64,000 nt of DNA from Cryptomeria japonica (GCF_030272615.1 NC_081406.1:231000396-231064395); one strand, 5' to 3'; numbered from the stretch's first letter, positions 1 to 10,999 are shown. The notes: generated from the letters alone by a model not told the origin. Made by a program: numbers and translations.

Positions 1-309
1 AAGCTTCTTGCTGGGTTGTTTGGACAACCTTGGGAACCTACAGTTATTCATTGTGATAATCAGAGTTGTATCAAGATGTCTGTCAATCCAATGTTTCATG
101 ACAAGTCAAAACATGTGGAAACTCATTATCACTTCATTCGAGATATGGTGCAAAGAGGCGCCATTCAGCTGAAGTATGTCGGCACCGATGAACAGGTTGC
201 AGACATTCTAACCAAGCCTCTATCCAAAGTGAAGTTCGTGCACTTCAGAGGTAGACTTGGTATTGTGAATAATGAAACCCTGGTTGAGAGGGAGTCTCAA
301 CCTCAGTGA
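1..309 (+). pseudogene. Ty1/copia polyprotein C-terminus, RNase H domain (cut by the window edge)
   Basis: The frame is open from base 1 to a TGA stop at 307-309, about 102 codons. It carries the usual end of a plant copia polyprotein: an RNase H segment with VIHCDNQSCIKM (the catalytic D sits in HCDNQS), KHVETHYHFIRD, and the terminal QVADILTKPL block that closes nearly all plant copia pol genes. In the element this domain removes RNA from RNA/DNA hybrids during reverse transcription. Integrase and reverse transcriptase would lie upstream, outside the window. The stop is followed by a hairpin repeat array, a polypurine tract and an LTR, the normal 3' order. No stop or frameshift is visible, so this copy may be fairly young, but completeness cannot be judged from here. 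Confidence 0.93.
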
Positions 310-325
310 TGCATTGTGTTGCATC

Positions 326-488
326 AACCACCCTTTGCGAGCAATGTAAGGTGGTAGTGTTATCTTCTCAGGGAGAAGAGTAATTTTTACCATCCTCTAC
401 GGGCAATGTAAGATGGTAGAAAAGATCCTCTTCACCCTCTGTGGGCAATGTAAGGTGGATCCATTCTTTGCTTGTGTGCAAGATGGAA
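326..488 (+). repeat. Four-copy hairpin repeat between copia pol and polypurine tract
   Basis: Four degenerate copies of a ~30-bp unit lie at 326-357, 389-419, 433-459 and 461-488. Each has the form CCACC/CCATC - short loop with GGGCAATGTAAG - GGTGG/GATGG, so each copy can fold as a small hairpin. A further palindrome (TCTTCTC...GAGAAGA) lies at 363-379 between copies one and two. The array occupies most of the untranslated space between the pol stop and the polypurine tract. Confidence 0.75.
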
Positions 489-525
489 GATTATGATGTT
501 TTGACTATGTAATTATTTCCTCCCT

Positions 526-539
526 AAGTTAAGAGGGAG
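526..539 (+). promoter_or_regulatory. Polypurine tract of the copia element
   Basis: AAGTTAAGAGGGAG is purine-rich and lies directly before TGTTG, the start of the LTR. This is the normal place for the plus-strand primer of reverse transcription. Confidence 0.7.
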
Positions 540-1311
540 TGTTGTTTTTATTGTAACTTAGATTCGAAAATAAAGCACATTTGTGTTGGGTTCTAATTGC
601 CGATAGGCAACATTAGAACCCAACTAAAGAGGTCAGGCCCATGTTGCCTTTACTTAGCGTGTAGCACCAAATTAAATTGGGCCTATGCATTGTAATGTGT
701 GTGGTTGTTATTTAAAATATGGCGCCAATACTCCTCTCAGCCAACTCAACCTTCGAGTCTATCCTCATTTATATTGAGCACCATTTGATGCATTCAAAAT
801 ACAATTACATTACATGCGATAATTATTCTGCAAGTGCAAAAATCAGAAAGAAAGAATTCTAAATGCAAAGTGAAGGAAGTGTGCATTGAGGCAATTGTTA
901 ATACAAGGGTGAACTTAAATAGAAGATGCGAATTGCAAGACATATGTGAAGCCAAAGACAATTTCCAGATCTGTTCATCTGAAGGTCATCTTGCTGTTAC
1001 ATGCAAAACAAATTCAAGAGGTGTATTGTTGTGTGAAAGGCTTAGACAAATTGGTGTGCCACATCAAAGCTACCAGCTAAGTAATGAACTGTTACAATTG
1101 GATATAATTCATAGTCAGATCTGAAGATCTTTTGGCTGGGTTTTTCCTCCTAGGAGGTTTTCCCAGGGTATTTGTGTGTTGTGTTCATTTTGCTCAATTT
1201 ATGTTTATGTCTAAGTCTGAAAGTAATTAAACTAAACAGCAAATATATTGATTTAGTAATTAACTTCAGTTTTTCTGAGTATAGTTTAAATCTGAAAGTC
1301 TAAAATCAACA
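540..1311 (+). mobile_element. 3' LTR of the copia element (right border tentative)
   Basis: The LTR starts with TG right after the polypurine tract. It contains an inverted repeat at 585-624 and, at about 1128-1180, a GGGTTTTTCC...GGTTTTCCCAGGG block like the R region of plant copia LTRs. The best candidate right end is CAACA at 1307-1311. The partner LTR is outside the window, so neither the border nor a target-site duplication can be tested; an earlier end near 814 is also possible. An open frame at 834-1124 inside it has no recognisable domain and is not called. Confidence 0.5.
585..624. repeat. Near-perfect inverted repeat inside the LTR
   Basis: Arms GTTGGGTTCTAATTGCC (585-601) and GGCAACATTAGAACCCAAC (606-624) pair around a GATA loop with a small bulge. 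It lies ~45 bp inside the LTR start, in U3. Confidence 0.8.
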
Positions 1312-2597
1312 ATTTCAACTCTACTCAAATTTACTTCTTGATCTTCTATCTTGAATTGGTTGTAGTCCCTCCAAGGATAAAGGATTTTGCAAAATGCATG
1401 CTACTTAACTTGGTGGGGTGGAAATAGAATCAACGGTAGATATGTGCAATCCTTAGTTTGGCTATGTGCTACTACTGTTCCAAGCTTAGAGAGTAAATCT
1501 GGAATTCAGAAAAAATTAAAGGTAAAATTCTTAAAAATTAATTCCTCTGGATCATCTCCTGTATATTATAAGAAATGCATTGAGACCCATTTCTCCCCAT
1601 TAATAACACAAACATCCTCATAAGCCAAGAAGGTTTTTGCTGTTTTCCTAGCAGTATCATATGAGAGAATAATGCTGTAAAGGATAAACTCATATGTAAA
1701 GCATTTGGGCTTCCATAGCGAAGCCCCAGGTCTACATACCCAGGAGATGTAATAAGCATTGAAATTGGGTAAATTTAAAATACCACGTCAGAATAGAAAT
1801 GAGCATGCAGCGGGAGAGAAAAGTAGTGCTACAAATTTAACAATATACAACATAATTGTACAGAGAAGTATTCAGGAAAAAATGAAAAGAATCTTAGGGT
1901 TCGAAGTGGTTCAGCTTCCAAATCAGTACTTGGGCTGATGTAGAGAAGTTTATGAGCCATTGTTGATTCTGTTTTGAGGTCTGGCTGTTCTGACCACGTA
2001 AGGTAATGATAGAAATCAATGGTATAGTTAGAACTTAGAAGGATTGACTTTGAGGAACTATAAAGATTAGGTGTGACTAGGGTGAAAGGAAGCCACATCA
2101 CAGATAACATCAAGTGTTTTGGCGTCATTAGCTGAGTTGACAACTGAGATTCTGTATCAAATTGGGGGAATAAGAATAGGCAAAGAAAATGCAGAATAAT
2201 TGTGGGTGGGCTATAGATAGGTTGGGGAAAGCAATTCATTACCAGAGACCCTAAAACATCCATATAACCCGCGATTGTGCTAGTAAGCTCCAGATTTGAA
2301 AATGATGCTGTCAATAGAAGGAAGCAAGGCTGCAGTCTGTGGAAGATCAAAATGCTTCTCAAGATACTGCCTCTTGCTATATAAAGATGTCCTGTGTTGA
2401 TGTTATATCAACTTGTGACTGATATTGTCACTTAAACTTTTTGCAGATCTAGGGTTCCTAAGCCAAGTTAACTGTACCCCAACAGTATGTGACCAGCTGC
2501 AAATTCCTGAGCCTAGTTATCTGTAACCTGGATCTCATCAATGGCGCTTTGATATTAATTCATCCACCCTCAAAATTGGAAATAAATAACTTCTTCT

Positions 2598-2662
2598 AAA
2601 TTCCCGTAAATTGGATCTTGAAACTCAACTAAATTCCCGTAAATTGGATCTTGAAACTCAAC
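2598..2662. repeat. 33-bp tandem duplication
   Basis: Two head-to-tail copies (2598-2630 and 2631-2662) of a unit beginning AAATTCCCGTAAATTGGATC are identical over 32 bp. This is a recent local slippage duplication with no coding context. Confidence 0.9.
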
Positions 2663-3114
2663 AATATTAAAGAGGAAGAAATTTCCTGTACGTCTCCACA
2701 TCTATTCACCAATGGCAAACAACTTTTCTTCGTTCCCACTATCAAAAGTTCCAGCATCGAAGTGCTTAGTGTATATAGTGTAAACTTAGCATACAAAATA
2801 AAAGACAGGAGTTAATTATCAGAGACGGACATAATTCTCACTAATGGGTTCTGATTTTTTTTAAAGTAGGACATTTCAACAATGTCCATACCTAACATGG
2901 ATGAAATCAACTTCAATGTGAGGGAATTTCAAGTGTGGTCCTTAAGAAAGGGCTAACTTATGACTTCAAAAGAAACTGTTATCATGTGGTATAATTCTTG
3001 AACCTATTTGAATATCAATAAAACGTCAAGGAATTCATTATATATCGAACTAAAATAAATCTCAGAGTACAGAATTGAAGTCCAAAAAACCAACAAATAA
3101 CAGTAAATATCTAC

Positions 3115-3221
3115 CCAGATCTGATTGAACAAGCCCAGCAATCCCTATATGCGCAAAATCTTCGAAGCCCTGCAAAACTGGAGATAATTCAACTACTCCA
3201 CGTTCTTCTTCAACATTGAAC
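3115..3221 (-). other. Possible exon fragment, weakly TrmO-like
   Basis: Read on the minus strand this ~107-bp stretch is open and encodes about 36 residues including GVVELSPVL and GFEDFAHI. It is bounded by an AG (in ...CAACTGAAG) and by G|GTAG, fair plant acceptor and donor sites. The G-x-[VI]-E-L-x-P...G-[LF]-E-x-F-[AS]-H-[IV] spacing recalls the start of the TrmO/TRMO tRNA methyltransferase fold, but the match is short and I could not chain it to neighbouring exons in phase. It may be coincidence. Confidence 0.18.
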
Positions 3222-3767
3222 TTCAGTTGAAAAAAACATAGAAGTACTGAGGTTTAGTCCGATGGTGAAAAAGATTCGGCAATCATAAACATACATTGTG
3301 TATATACCATACCGTCTGCACCGTGCAGACATGGCGCCTGGCCTTTGGAATAAAATGACAACCACTCGATTTGCATTTACAGAGGTCATTACTTTTCAAT
3401 ATTAATATACTGATGCGACCTTAACGGAATAAAGTAAGAAAAATAAGCATTTTATCCGTTGGAAGGGGTTTTATGTGACTAGTCTATTATTCCATGATTA
3501 ACCGTCTATTATTCCATGACTTAACTTTAACCATAGTCTTCTTTAATGAGTCTTAAAAGAAAACCACAAATCACGTGGTGATTCTTTATGGCATTTCCTC
3601 AATCTTTAATATATGTTTATTGACTAGGTATGCTATTGAATGTTTTTTTATAGTTAATTATACTTTTACATAGTTTTTTATATTGTTTGGAAATATGGAA
3701 GATTTTTTTAAAGGTGGAAATGGTTTCAAGGCCTACATTTTAGGGGCATGCAAGGGGGAGAACACTT

Positions 3768-3945
3768 TTTTTTTTGGAGAATTTGTCTTTTTCAAAGAAA
3801 GGTCATAAGTTCAAATCTCACATGGGTAAGGTATGCACGCCTCGTATGCAGCGCAATTAGGTGTCTCCCGCAAGAAGTAGGGGCTAGTCTCATATTGCTA
3901 TAAGTCGCATTGTGGACTATTAAAGATCCTTTCCTTTTTTTTTTC
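3768..3945 (+). mobile_element. Possible SINE remnant
   Basis: The block has higher G+C than its flanks. It contains AGTTCAAATCT near 3808, similar to a pol III B box, and lies between two T-rich runs. No clear A box or target duplication was found, so it may also be a scrap of another element. Confidence 0.25.
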
Positions 3946-4329
3946 TTTTGTTTGGGTGCTAGTAAGAAGGCTTAAAGAAGAGAGAAGATCAACTAAGTGA
4001 ATTGTTTGTCTATAATCAATCAAGCAAGAAGGGAGGTCAAATAAGGAAACATACTCAATCATAATTAATCGATTATTATAAAGGACTATTTTTATTTAAT
4101 TAAAATAAATAAATTCAAAGACTCTAAGTTGTTAAATAAATATAATTAAGCAAATAATAGATAAGTTACTATAGATAAAAGAGTTGGGACTAAAACACAT
4201 CCTTGATCAAATCTTGTAGACACATAAATTTGTTTATAATTGATCACATTTGACTTTATCTCATTCTATCCAATTAAATAAATATATATTGTTTATTTAA
4301 TAAATTCTTTATCTTTACTCTTCACCTTT

Positions 4330-4420
4330 AATTAAGTCTAACCTTACTTCCCACACCCTCCAACTAATTTATTTAATTAAGTCTAACCTTGCTCCCCACA
4401 CCCTCCAACTAATTAAATTA
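4330..4420. repeat. ~45-bp tandem duplication
   Basis: Two adjacent copies (4330-4374 and 4375-about 4420) of an AATTAAGTCTAACCTT... unit containing CCCACACCCTCCAACTAAT differ at only a few positions. Confidence 0.85.
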
Positions 4421-4474
4421 ATTAATACCTACTTAATTAATTTATTCGAGTCACTTAACCTTCATTACCATTTT

Positions 4475-4775
4475 GTCTAGTGTCGCAATTAAAACACTTT
4501 GTTGGAGAAGCAACCACCAAGGTTTAAATCCACGTTGGTCCATTGAGCTCACATGCCTTGTGCTTTTACTGGGTCATTGGACTCGCGGGTTTGATCAAGT
4601 GAAGTGTGGGGATGAGGTCCCCCGTTTGTCGCCTCATCGGTTCATAGCTTCGGGTCAAAAGCGTTCACGTGGAGCCACAGGCCGTGTTGTGCCAATGTCA
4701 CCGGTCAGGTTAAAAAGTTTACCAAGCATAATTTTAAAATTATAAAAAATAAAAATAAAAAAAATAAAAAACCTG
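4475..4775 (+). mobile_element. tRNA-like SINE with 12-bp target-site duplication
   Basis: A ~300-bp G+C-rich island sits between identical 12-bp direct repeats CATTACCATTTT (4463-4474 and 4776-4787). Near its 5' end it has GGTTTAAATCC (4521-4531), a good match to the pol III B box GGTTCGAATCC, and it ends in an A-rich tail (about 4736-4770). Those are the hallmarks of target-primed insertion of a SINE. An open frame across it (4473-4745) is a by-product of the G+C-rich body. I cannot assign it to a named SINE family. The A box is degenerate. Confidence 0.72.
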
Positions 4776-4787
4776 CATTACCATTTT

Positions 4788-6400
4788 CCCTAATATTTAA
4801 TTTCACCTCATCCTCAATCCTTGTCTATTAAATCTTAGCCATTGAATCCATCCACATGGATCAAGATCTAAATTCATTTTTGTCATATGACAAGTGTCTA
4901 TACCCACCTTATGCTCATAGTTTTGTGAGCATGCAAAAGTTATCTCATAGCCACCCTACCTTTTTCATTTGTCTCTTTCATGAGCTTTCACATTTGTGCT
5001 CACATGTGTGGGAGCACATCTAACTCTTACACCTCCATTCTCATTATGACACTCACCATAAGGCTAAGCCTTCAATCCATGCCATCTCTCTCAATCAATC
5101 CTAGCCATCCATTTATTATCACATTTGAGCCATTGATTTTCCTCATGGGATCTATAAATTGATATCTTTCCTCTCATTTTTTATCATCTTCTATTATCTT
5201 AACTATATGTTGCACATTCTAATCTTCTATCAATCCTCGTCATATCATCATGTTGTCGATTTGAGCAACCATATTCCACCCAACTACACAACATTAAAGG
5301 AGAAAATCAAGTAGAGAAGGGTGTCTCTACTTATACTCAATCCATGAACTGGGAAGTGTTGACGACTATTTTGACACACCCGCCAACAGTTAGGTAGCCA
5401 ATGTGAACACTCATCACCTCTCCTGAAAAGAAATGAATTTGGGAAAACTCACTACCCCAAGGTCTCTATAGTCGGGTCATGATGGTGATGGGCAGCCCAA
5501 TGGTTGATGTGGTTGTACCTGTAAAGGGGCCTGTTGATTGGAACTAAATCTCGCTGGTTATGGATAGTTGCACTTCCTTTCTTTTTGTGTTTTTATGGTT
5601 TAAGATTCTCTGGGAAATAAAATGCGAAGCGTAAAGAGGAACAAGAAAATAACAATAAAAACCAATATAATAACAACTTAATGAACTACTCAATTAGTTC
5701 CCTAAAATCCAAGAAATTATCAAATATCATCTGAGTTAGCATTCAACAACGGACCTCCAGAAAACCTGCAAAATCATCAATTTCACAACTTTATGAAAAT
5801 AAAATCATCAACAATATGGCCTATCACAATAATTATCATATACCACTGACGTGCGCAATATGATTCATAAAGTGATAAACAAAAAGATAAAACCACATTG
5901 CTAACTTCAAATAGTAGACGTTACCAGATTACACAGAACAATTTGGTAGAATATAGACGTAGATCAGGCAATCTACAAGTTGCTTCTCATATTAATCTCA
6001 TTGATTGTATAACAAAAATAACTCAAACTTCTTAACAATCTACAAAATATTCTAAAATCTCTAAGTGGGCCACAAATCATCAATTTGGGAACCTTACAAA
6101 AGAATCCAACTTCTCAATTTAGAAGTTCTTTGCCCTATTATCTAGGAAATAAACCTACCCTAAATTAAGAACTGAAACTAGGAGTCACAGTTAACTTGCA
6201 AGTTTCTGCCTTGACACTCCACTTAACAACTCTGAAACGGGGACTGAATGAGCACTATGAAGACCATGCTGGGTGAGCCACGTTTTCGTAGAAATGCAGA
6301 ATTTCTCTCAAAATTGGAACTTGAGTAGGAGCTACAGTTGAAAATACGAGATTAAGGCTTTATGAAAAAGCTTTGCCATCTTTAGCAATTTTGTGTTTGT
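4788..6400. other. Non-coding stretch, nothing recognised
   Basis: AT-rich DNA with no domain, LTR border or repeat array that I can support. The 3' untranslated part of unit C (minus strand) should run into its right side. Confidence 0.5.
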
Positions 6401-6403
6401 TCC

Positions 6404-9400
6404 TTATTTCTTGGTAAAAGCTCTATAATTATCAACTATACATGCAACTGCTTGAACTGGAGAATCAACTACATGCTTAACTCTAAATTTATATTTCTTC
6501 AAAACTTCATCTGCATGCGTTCTCCTCTCCTCTAACTCCTTTGTTGTGCCTGCCACCTCCTGACACTGAGTAATCAGATATGTATACCTGTCCATTAGAG
6601 TGACATCAAACTAGGTTGAGAGTCCTAGGTGTCGCGCCTCATATGCATCCCATTGATCCAAAACTTGTTGCTACTCCATTATTCCTGTATTAGCTAATCT
6701 GAGGCCAAAACATCCTAGCATATCCTTTACAAAACTCTCATACGACAAAATTCCTTGAGGCGAGGGTCCAGAATCTCTGTCATATCCTTGATATACTGCC
6801 AAAGCATTTCCATCTTCAGCTCCAATATGTATACATATGATTGCAAGTTTTCGTAACTGTCACCCCCTAAAAGGTCCTCCTCCATTACTATGTCTTCCCC
6901 TAGCTACAACATCTTTTTCAAATTTTGGAACTGTTTATTGAAAATGTTTGACTTACGTTCCCATTGCGTGGAACAGGAAGCCAAAGCTCTGCCTACCTAT
7001 ACCGCCTTGCGATATATATCCACAGTATTTTGCAAAAATAATCTTATCTTGGTTGTATTTACTTGGGCCCATGACTTGGTTGTAGCGGCCACCTGCCTCA
7101 CCCTTAATGCTTTTACTTCTTTCTCTGGCAGCGATGAGGTAGAAGGCAAGTCATCAGCTCTACACGAGTCCAAGGGTTTGCTCATTTCAATTAGCAGCTA
7201 CTTATATTGCCCTAGTTGTGATTTGAGCTCCATGTTGGAAGTATGTTCCTTCTCTACACGCCCTCTAACGACTCTCGTGGCTAACTCCAAAGTATCTAGC
7301 TCCCCCCACTTGGTTTGTTTACCCAAATTTATCTGGGATATTTGATATTTGGGGGAAGCTTGTCCCTTGGCTTGGGATGGAACTTCCACATCTGCAATCA
7401 CTTCACCGGAACCATTTTTTGATAGATGATGAACAGTCTTCAGCTTCTTAACCTTTGGTGGCTCCTCGGTGATTACTTGTTGTAGAGTAACCTTAGGGAG
7501 CTCTCTGTTTCTCTTTTTCTTCCCAAAGGTAAACTCCAGCCATTGCAGTATATCTTCATCCTTGTCACCTTGATGTGACACTATATTTGTAGACGTAACA
7601 TGGACCTCTACCTGCTCCTCTACTTCATCTCTCACTTATTTTTTTGTTTTCTCAGGATTTTGAGGTGAGGTAACTTGGTGGGCTAGATTGGTTTGGAGAG
7701 CTTGTTGCTTATGTAACTCTCCTAGTTTGCCACTGACTTCTTCATTAAATGTCATCTCTTCCTCGCCTGTCTCTATTTCTCTTTGCCCGACTGCTATATC
7801 CTTGAGGAGGTCCTCTTGATCTTGAGGGGTTAGAACTAGTCTTTCATTCAATAGGTCTCCTGCCTCATCCCCTTCGCTCGCCTTCTAGCGGTCATTGCTT
7901 TTCAATATCTTCTTCCTCCTAATTTGAATCTGACTTGATGTTTCTAACTTCCATTAGTGGTAGACCTGAAGCCTTGCACTCTATGTTGCCCTACGGGTAT
8001 ATTGACTGATGGCGGTACAAGGATGTTGGTGCCTGGAGCATGTGTGGTATCTGTTGAAGGTGGCAGAGTAGGTATATCCTTAGTAATTTCTATATCTTCT
8101 TCTTGCTCTTGGGTAACCTCTTCTGCAGTCTTCCCTATAGCCATCCTTGGTGGGAGAACTTTGGCAAGTGGTATCACTCCCAATCCATTAGTCACTCCTA
8201 GGTCTGTTGCCTTCTTTAACAATTCAGACTCCCTCATCTTCTCTTGGAATTTCTTGATTAAGTCCTTAGTACTTTCTCGAGTTTTGTCCTCCTCATCTGG
8301 ATCAGTGGATGTATTTTTCCTTGAGGCTGACCTTATCTTCTGAGCGTACTCCTTATGGCCCCTTGATTGAGGTACGCCTAAAGTGGACTCCTTCTATTTC
8401 ACCTTTGAGACACTGGGCCTTACCCTCTAGCCTAACCATTGCTTATTCCTATTGATGACCACTTGAGAAACTTTTTCCATATTTGTGTCTTCACTTGCAG
8501 ACCACTTTATTGGGGAGAGGGGCCTTTTATCTATCCCTGATTCCCTATACACTGGATCAAGTAAGTCCCCATCATCCCTAAGGTCTTTAGGGAGGTTAGT
8601 CTCAATTCTGAAATCTCTTACCTGTGGCACAGATAACCTGTTATAGCTCTTCTCCCTAACCTCAAAACTGTCTTGCAAGTTGGCCCAGAAGTCCTCCAAG
8701 TTGGGCTTGTGCCCTTCATATGCCTTAGGCATAGCTTATTTAAGTTTCCCGTAGGGATCATAAAACTCCCTAGCATGATCATACTCCTTCAAGTTCAAAT
8801 CTTGAAGCTCTTGTTCTGTTAATTTTGCTACTTGTATCTTAGAACATGCAAAGTATCTAATAGATACTGAGAAATCGATACCTGCTTTGTGTTTTGATGA
8901 CAAAAGTGACTGGAGGCCCACAAGTTGCCTTACATACTCTAGCAAAATTATCCTATCATTATAGTATTGGGATAGCAACATTGGGTTCCCTGTGAATCCA
9001 CTAACCCTGATGTAAGTGGAGCGTGGGTTTTGGATGAACCAACATGCCCATTCTCGGATGATAGCCATGGCCTCCAGGTTAATCCGATATCCTGCATCTC
9101 CTGTTAACTTGATTATTATTGGGAAGACAAAGGCATCATTAACTCTCTTGAAATGAGCCTTTGCATTGGCTAGAGTGACTTGGGAATAATACTCCCATAC
9201 CTTCTTTTGTCCTTCCTCCTCTCCCAATTGACCTTCTACCTGTAGCCCTGTAAACTTTCCAGCTCTAGCAGCTACCCAAATGACATATGATGTGAAAAAG
9301 AACTTTTGGGTGTGTTGAACTTCTTTCATCTGTTTGTAGATATTGTCGGAAAGGATATGCGGGCAATCAAAGTATTGTTTCCCTATTAAAATAGTGCTCA

Positions 9401-10022
9401 TGAATTGGAACATGCAGGGATGAAAATGCTTGCAATCCGGTTTGCCAAAGGCCCTGCTAAGCATAATGATTAAGTCTCTTTGGGGCTCTTTGAAATCCGC
9501 CCTCAGGATCTTTATTGCCTTGAGACCTGTCTTTCTTTCTTCTTCCAACCAGTTTGTATTCATGTGCCTCTTACTGGCTGATATTTTGTCATTCCATTCC
9601 CTTAAGGCCTCTTCTTCGGTTAACTAAAATATCTCCTCCCTAGTTGGGATGCCAAAAACCAACCCGAGCATGTCAGGAGACAAGTCTATGACTGTTTTTC
9701 CTTGTGCATCCATGCACTTTCTAGTCTTTGGGTTATAAAATGGGGCATCAGTCATTATGAACTCTGGTGCCTGCAATGACTGTGGAAAGGCAGTAGCTTC
9801 AACTAGGCCCGACCTCTTGATTCTCCTATGGAGGGCCTCCAGACTAGGTTTGTCTAATTGAGCCTTGATATCCTTAATTTCTAGATGGCCGATTTTGGTA
9901 TCCGTGACTCATCTGACTTGATCATCTAACTTGGAAACATAGACCTATCCTTGATAATGATATTTCATGGTGGTTGGGAGTGTATTAATTTCTTTGCCTC
10001 TTTTGTTGGAGGACGAGTCCAT
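6404..10022 (-). pseudogene. Unit C: large broken ORF of an undescribed plant repeat-associated protein family
   Basis: The likely start is ATG at 10022-10020 (MDSSSNKRGKE), just after a predicted splice acceptor. One frame then runs to 7944 with in-frame stops, and a further, shifted frame continues from 7851 to 6997 and on to 6404. Visible order: N-terminal region with GLVEATAFP and an APEF motif (about 9830-9720); a globular region at 9563-8736 with KRVNDAF and TYIRVSGF; LEDFW (near 8680); a charged linker; then a helical, coiled-coil C-terminus. Residue pattern PR-x2-YIRV-x-GF-x3-P-x2-L matches unit E closely, so the two are homologous. In-frame stops: TAG near 9946, 9625, 8428, 8395, 7945, 7886, 7199 and 6998, TAA near 8734 and 7637, TGA near 9912. 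Molecular function unknown; no enzyme motif seen. The N-terminal half resembles 'putative plant transposon protein' domains in outline only. Confidence 0.72.
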
Positions 10023-10036
10023 CTAACCACTCAAAC

Positions 10037-10561
10037 CTACAAGCAGAAAACAAATCGTCAGTCTTTGATAATAATCATAAAAGTTGATTTACTTCGGGAC
10101 TTCAGGGTCCCGGGGTCGAGTTGTATGCAAAAAGGAATTGGGTCTGGGGTTTCGGGTTCATTGAACGGGAGCCACCCGGAACTCTAGGTTTCCAGGCGCA
10201 TGAAAACCAACTACCTAGAACTCCGGGGTTCCAGGGTTCCGGGCTAGGAAAAGCCAACTACATGGAACTCCGGGGTTCCGAGTGCATGAAAACCAACTAC
10301 CCGAAACTCCGGGATTCTGGGCTAGGAAAAGCCAACTACCCAGAACTCTGGGGTTTCGGGGTTCTAGGCGCATGAAAACTAACTACCCAGAACTTTGGGG
10401 TTCCGGAGTTCTGGGCTAGGAAAAGCCAACTACCCGGAAATCCGAGGTTCTGAGCTAAAAAACTAGGGCACACAAAAGAAAACAAGAAACAAACAAAAAG
10501 AGAAACGAGGAAAGAAAATCTAATCTACAAACCACCAAAATGGGCAAGAAAAATCACCAAC
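10037..10561 (-). other. Predicted 5'-UTR intron of unit C
   Basis: On the minus strand CACCAG|GTTGG (donor at 10561) and a pyrimidine-rich CTGCTTGTAG| acceptor (10037) flank 525 bp just upstream of the ATG at 10022. Units D and E show similarly placed donor/acceptor pairs. The intron contains the tandem array at 10095-10470. Splicing is inferred from site quality only. Confidence 0.4.
10095..10470. repeat. GC-rich palindromic tandem array, alternating units
   Basis: About six units of 36-50 bp share a GGAACTCCGGGGTTCC-like palindromic core and are joined alternately by ATGAAAACCAACTAC (near 10200, 10284, 10373) and AGGAAAAGCCAACTAC (near 10248, 10323, 10419). Base composition is far more G+C-rich than the surroundings. 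Confidence 0.85.
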
Positions 10562-10680
10562 CTGGTGAATCGAAATGCCTAAAAACGCCAAGGAAAGCTT
10601 GAAAGTCCGGAGGTTCGCGACTTGGAGCTAGGGAGGAGGAGTTCTAAATGCACAAATGAACTTTAAAAGTTCATCATCCC

Positions 10681-10688
10681 TATTTATA
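10681..10688 (-). promoter_or_regulatory. TATA box candidate for unit C
   Basis: The minus strand reads AGTATAAATAGGG, a textbook plant TATA box (TATAAATA, 10688-10681). It lies ~120 bp upstream of the predicted intron donor and ~660 bp upstream of the ATG, leaving room for a spliced leader. Confidence 0.5.
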
Positions 10689-10727
10689 CTTCTTCCCAAT
10701 CCCGCCCGTACGAAGGCTTTAAACACG

Positions 10728-10905
10728 ACCTCGAGACTCCGGGGTTCCGAGGTTCCGAGCTCGACACAAGAAAGGAAACACCCCACCCGAAACTCTGGGG
10801 GTCTAGGGTTCCGAAGCAAGTAGAAGGAGGCTTCCACCTCGGGACTCCAGGACTCTGGAGTTCCGAGGAAAAAGACTCAAAACCTCAGGACTCCGGAGTT
10901 CTGAG
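10728..10905. repeat. Second cluster of GGACTCCGGAGTTCC palindromes upstream of the TATA box
   Basis: Four imperfect palindromes of the same type as the intron array (for example CGGGACTCC...GGAGTTCCGAGG at about 10837-10870 and CTCAGGACTCCGGAGTTCTG at about 10883-10903) lie 40-220 bp upstream of the TATA candidate. The same motif therefore occurs on both sides of the putative transcription start. Confidence 0.75.
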
Positions 10906-10999
10906 GTCAAAAAGCAAAAAAAAGAACAAAAAGGGAAAAAAACAAAACAAAGAAAAGACAAAATGGACCCAAATTTCAATGCAAGGAGACTAATGGGAA

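Larger units (their letters stand above)
1312..3440. other. Low-information region; no gene called
   Basis: Beyond the copia LTR I see no complete coding region or known domain. The longest open frame (minus, 1829-2362) is hydrophobic and ends in no family signature. Some minus-strand stretches look exon-like, with splice-site-like borders: 3115-3221 (listed separately), and an open piece near 1580-1690. A short frame from ATG at 3389 is open for 57 codons but does not join 3115-3221 in phase at the obvious splice sites. These may be scraps of one host gene or chance. Confidence 0.4.

Noticed and set aside
1829-2362. 177-codon minus-strand ORF
   Set aside because: Hydrophobic and Leu/Ser-rich with no family motif; composition fits chance in this sequence, and no homologous second copy is seen in the window.
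4521-4531. A genuine tRNA gene
   Set aside because: Only the B box is convincing; no cloverleaf or anticodon stem could be drawn, and the target duplication and A-rich tail show a SINE.
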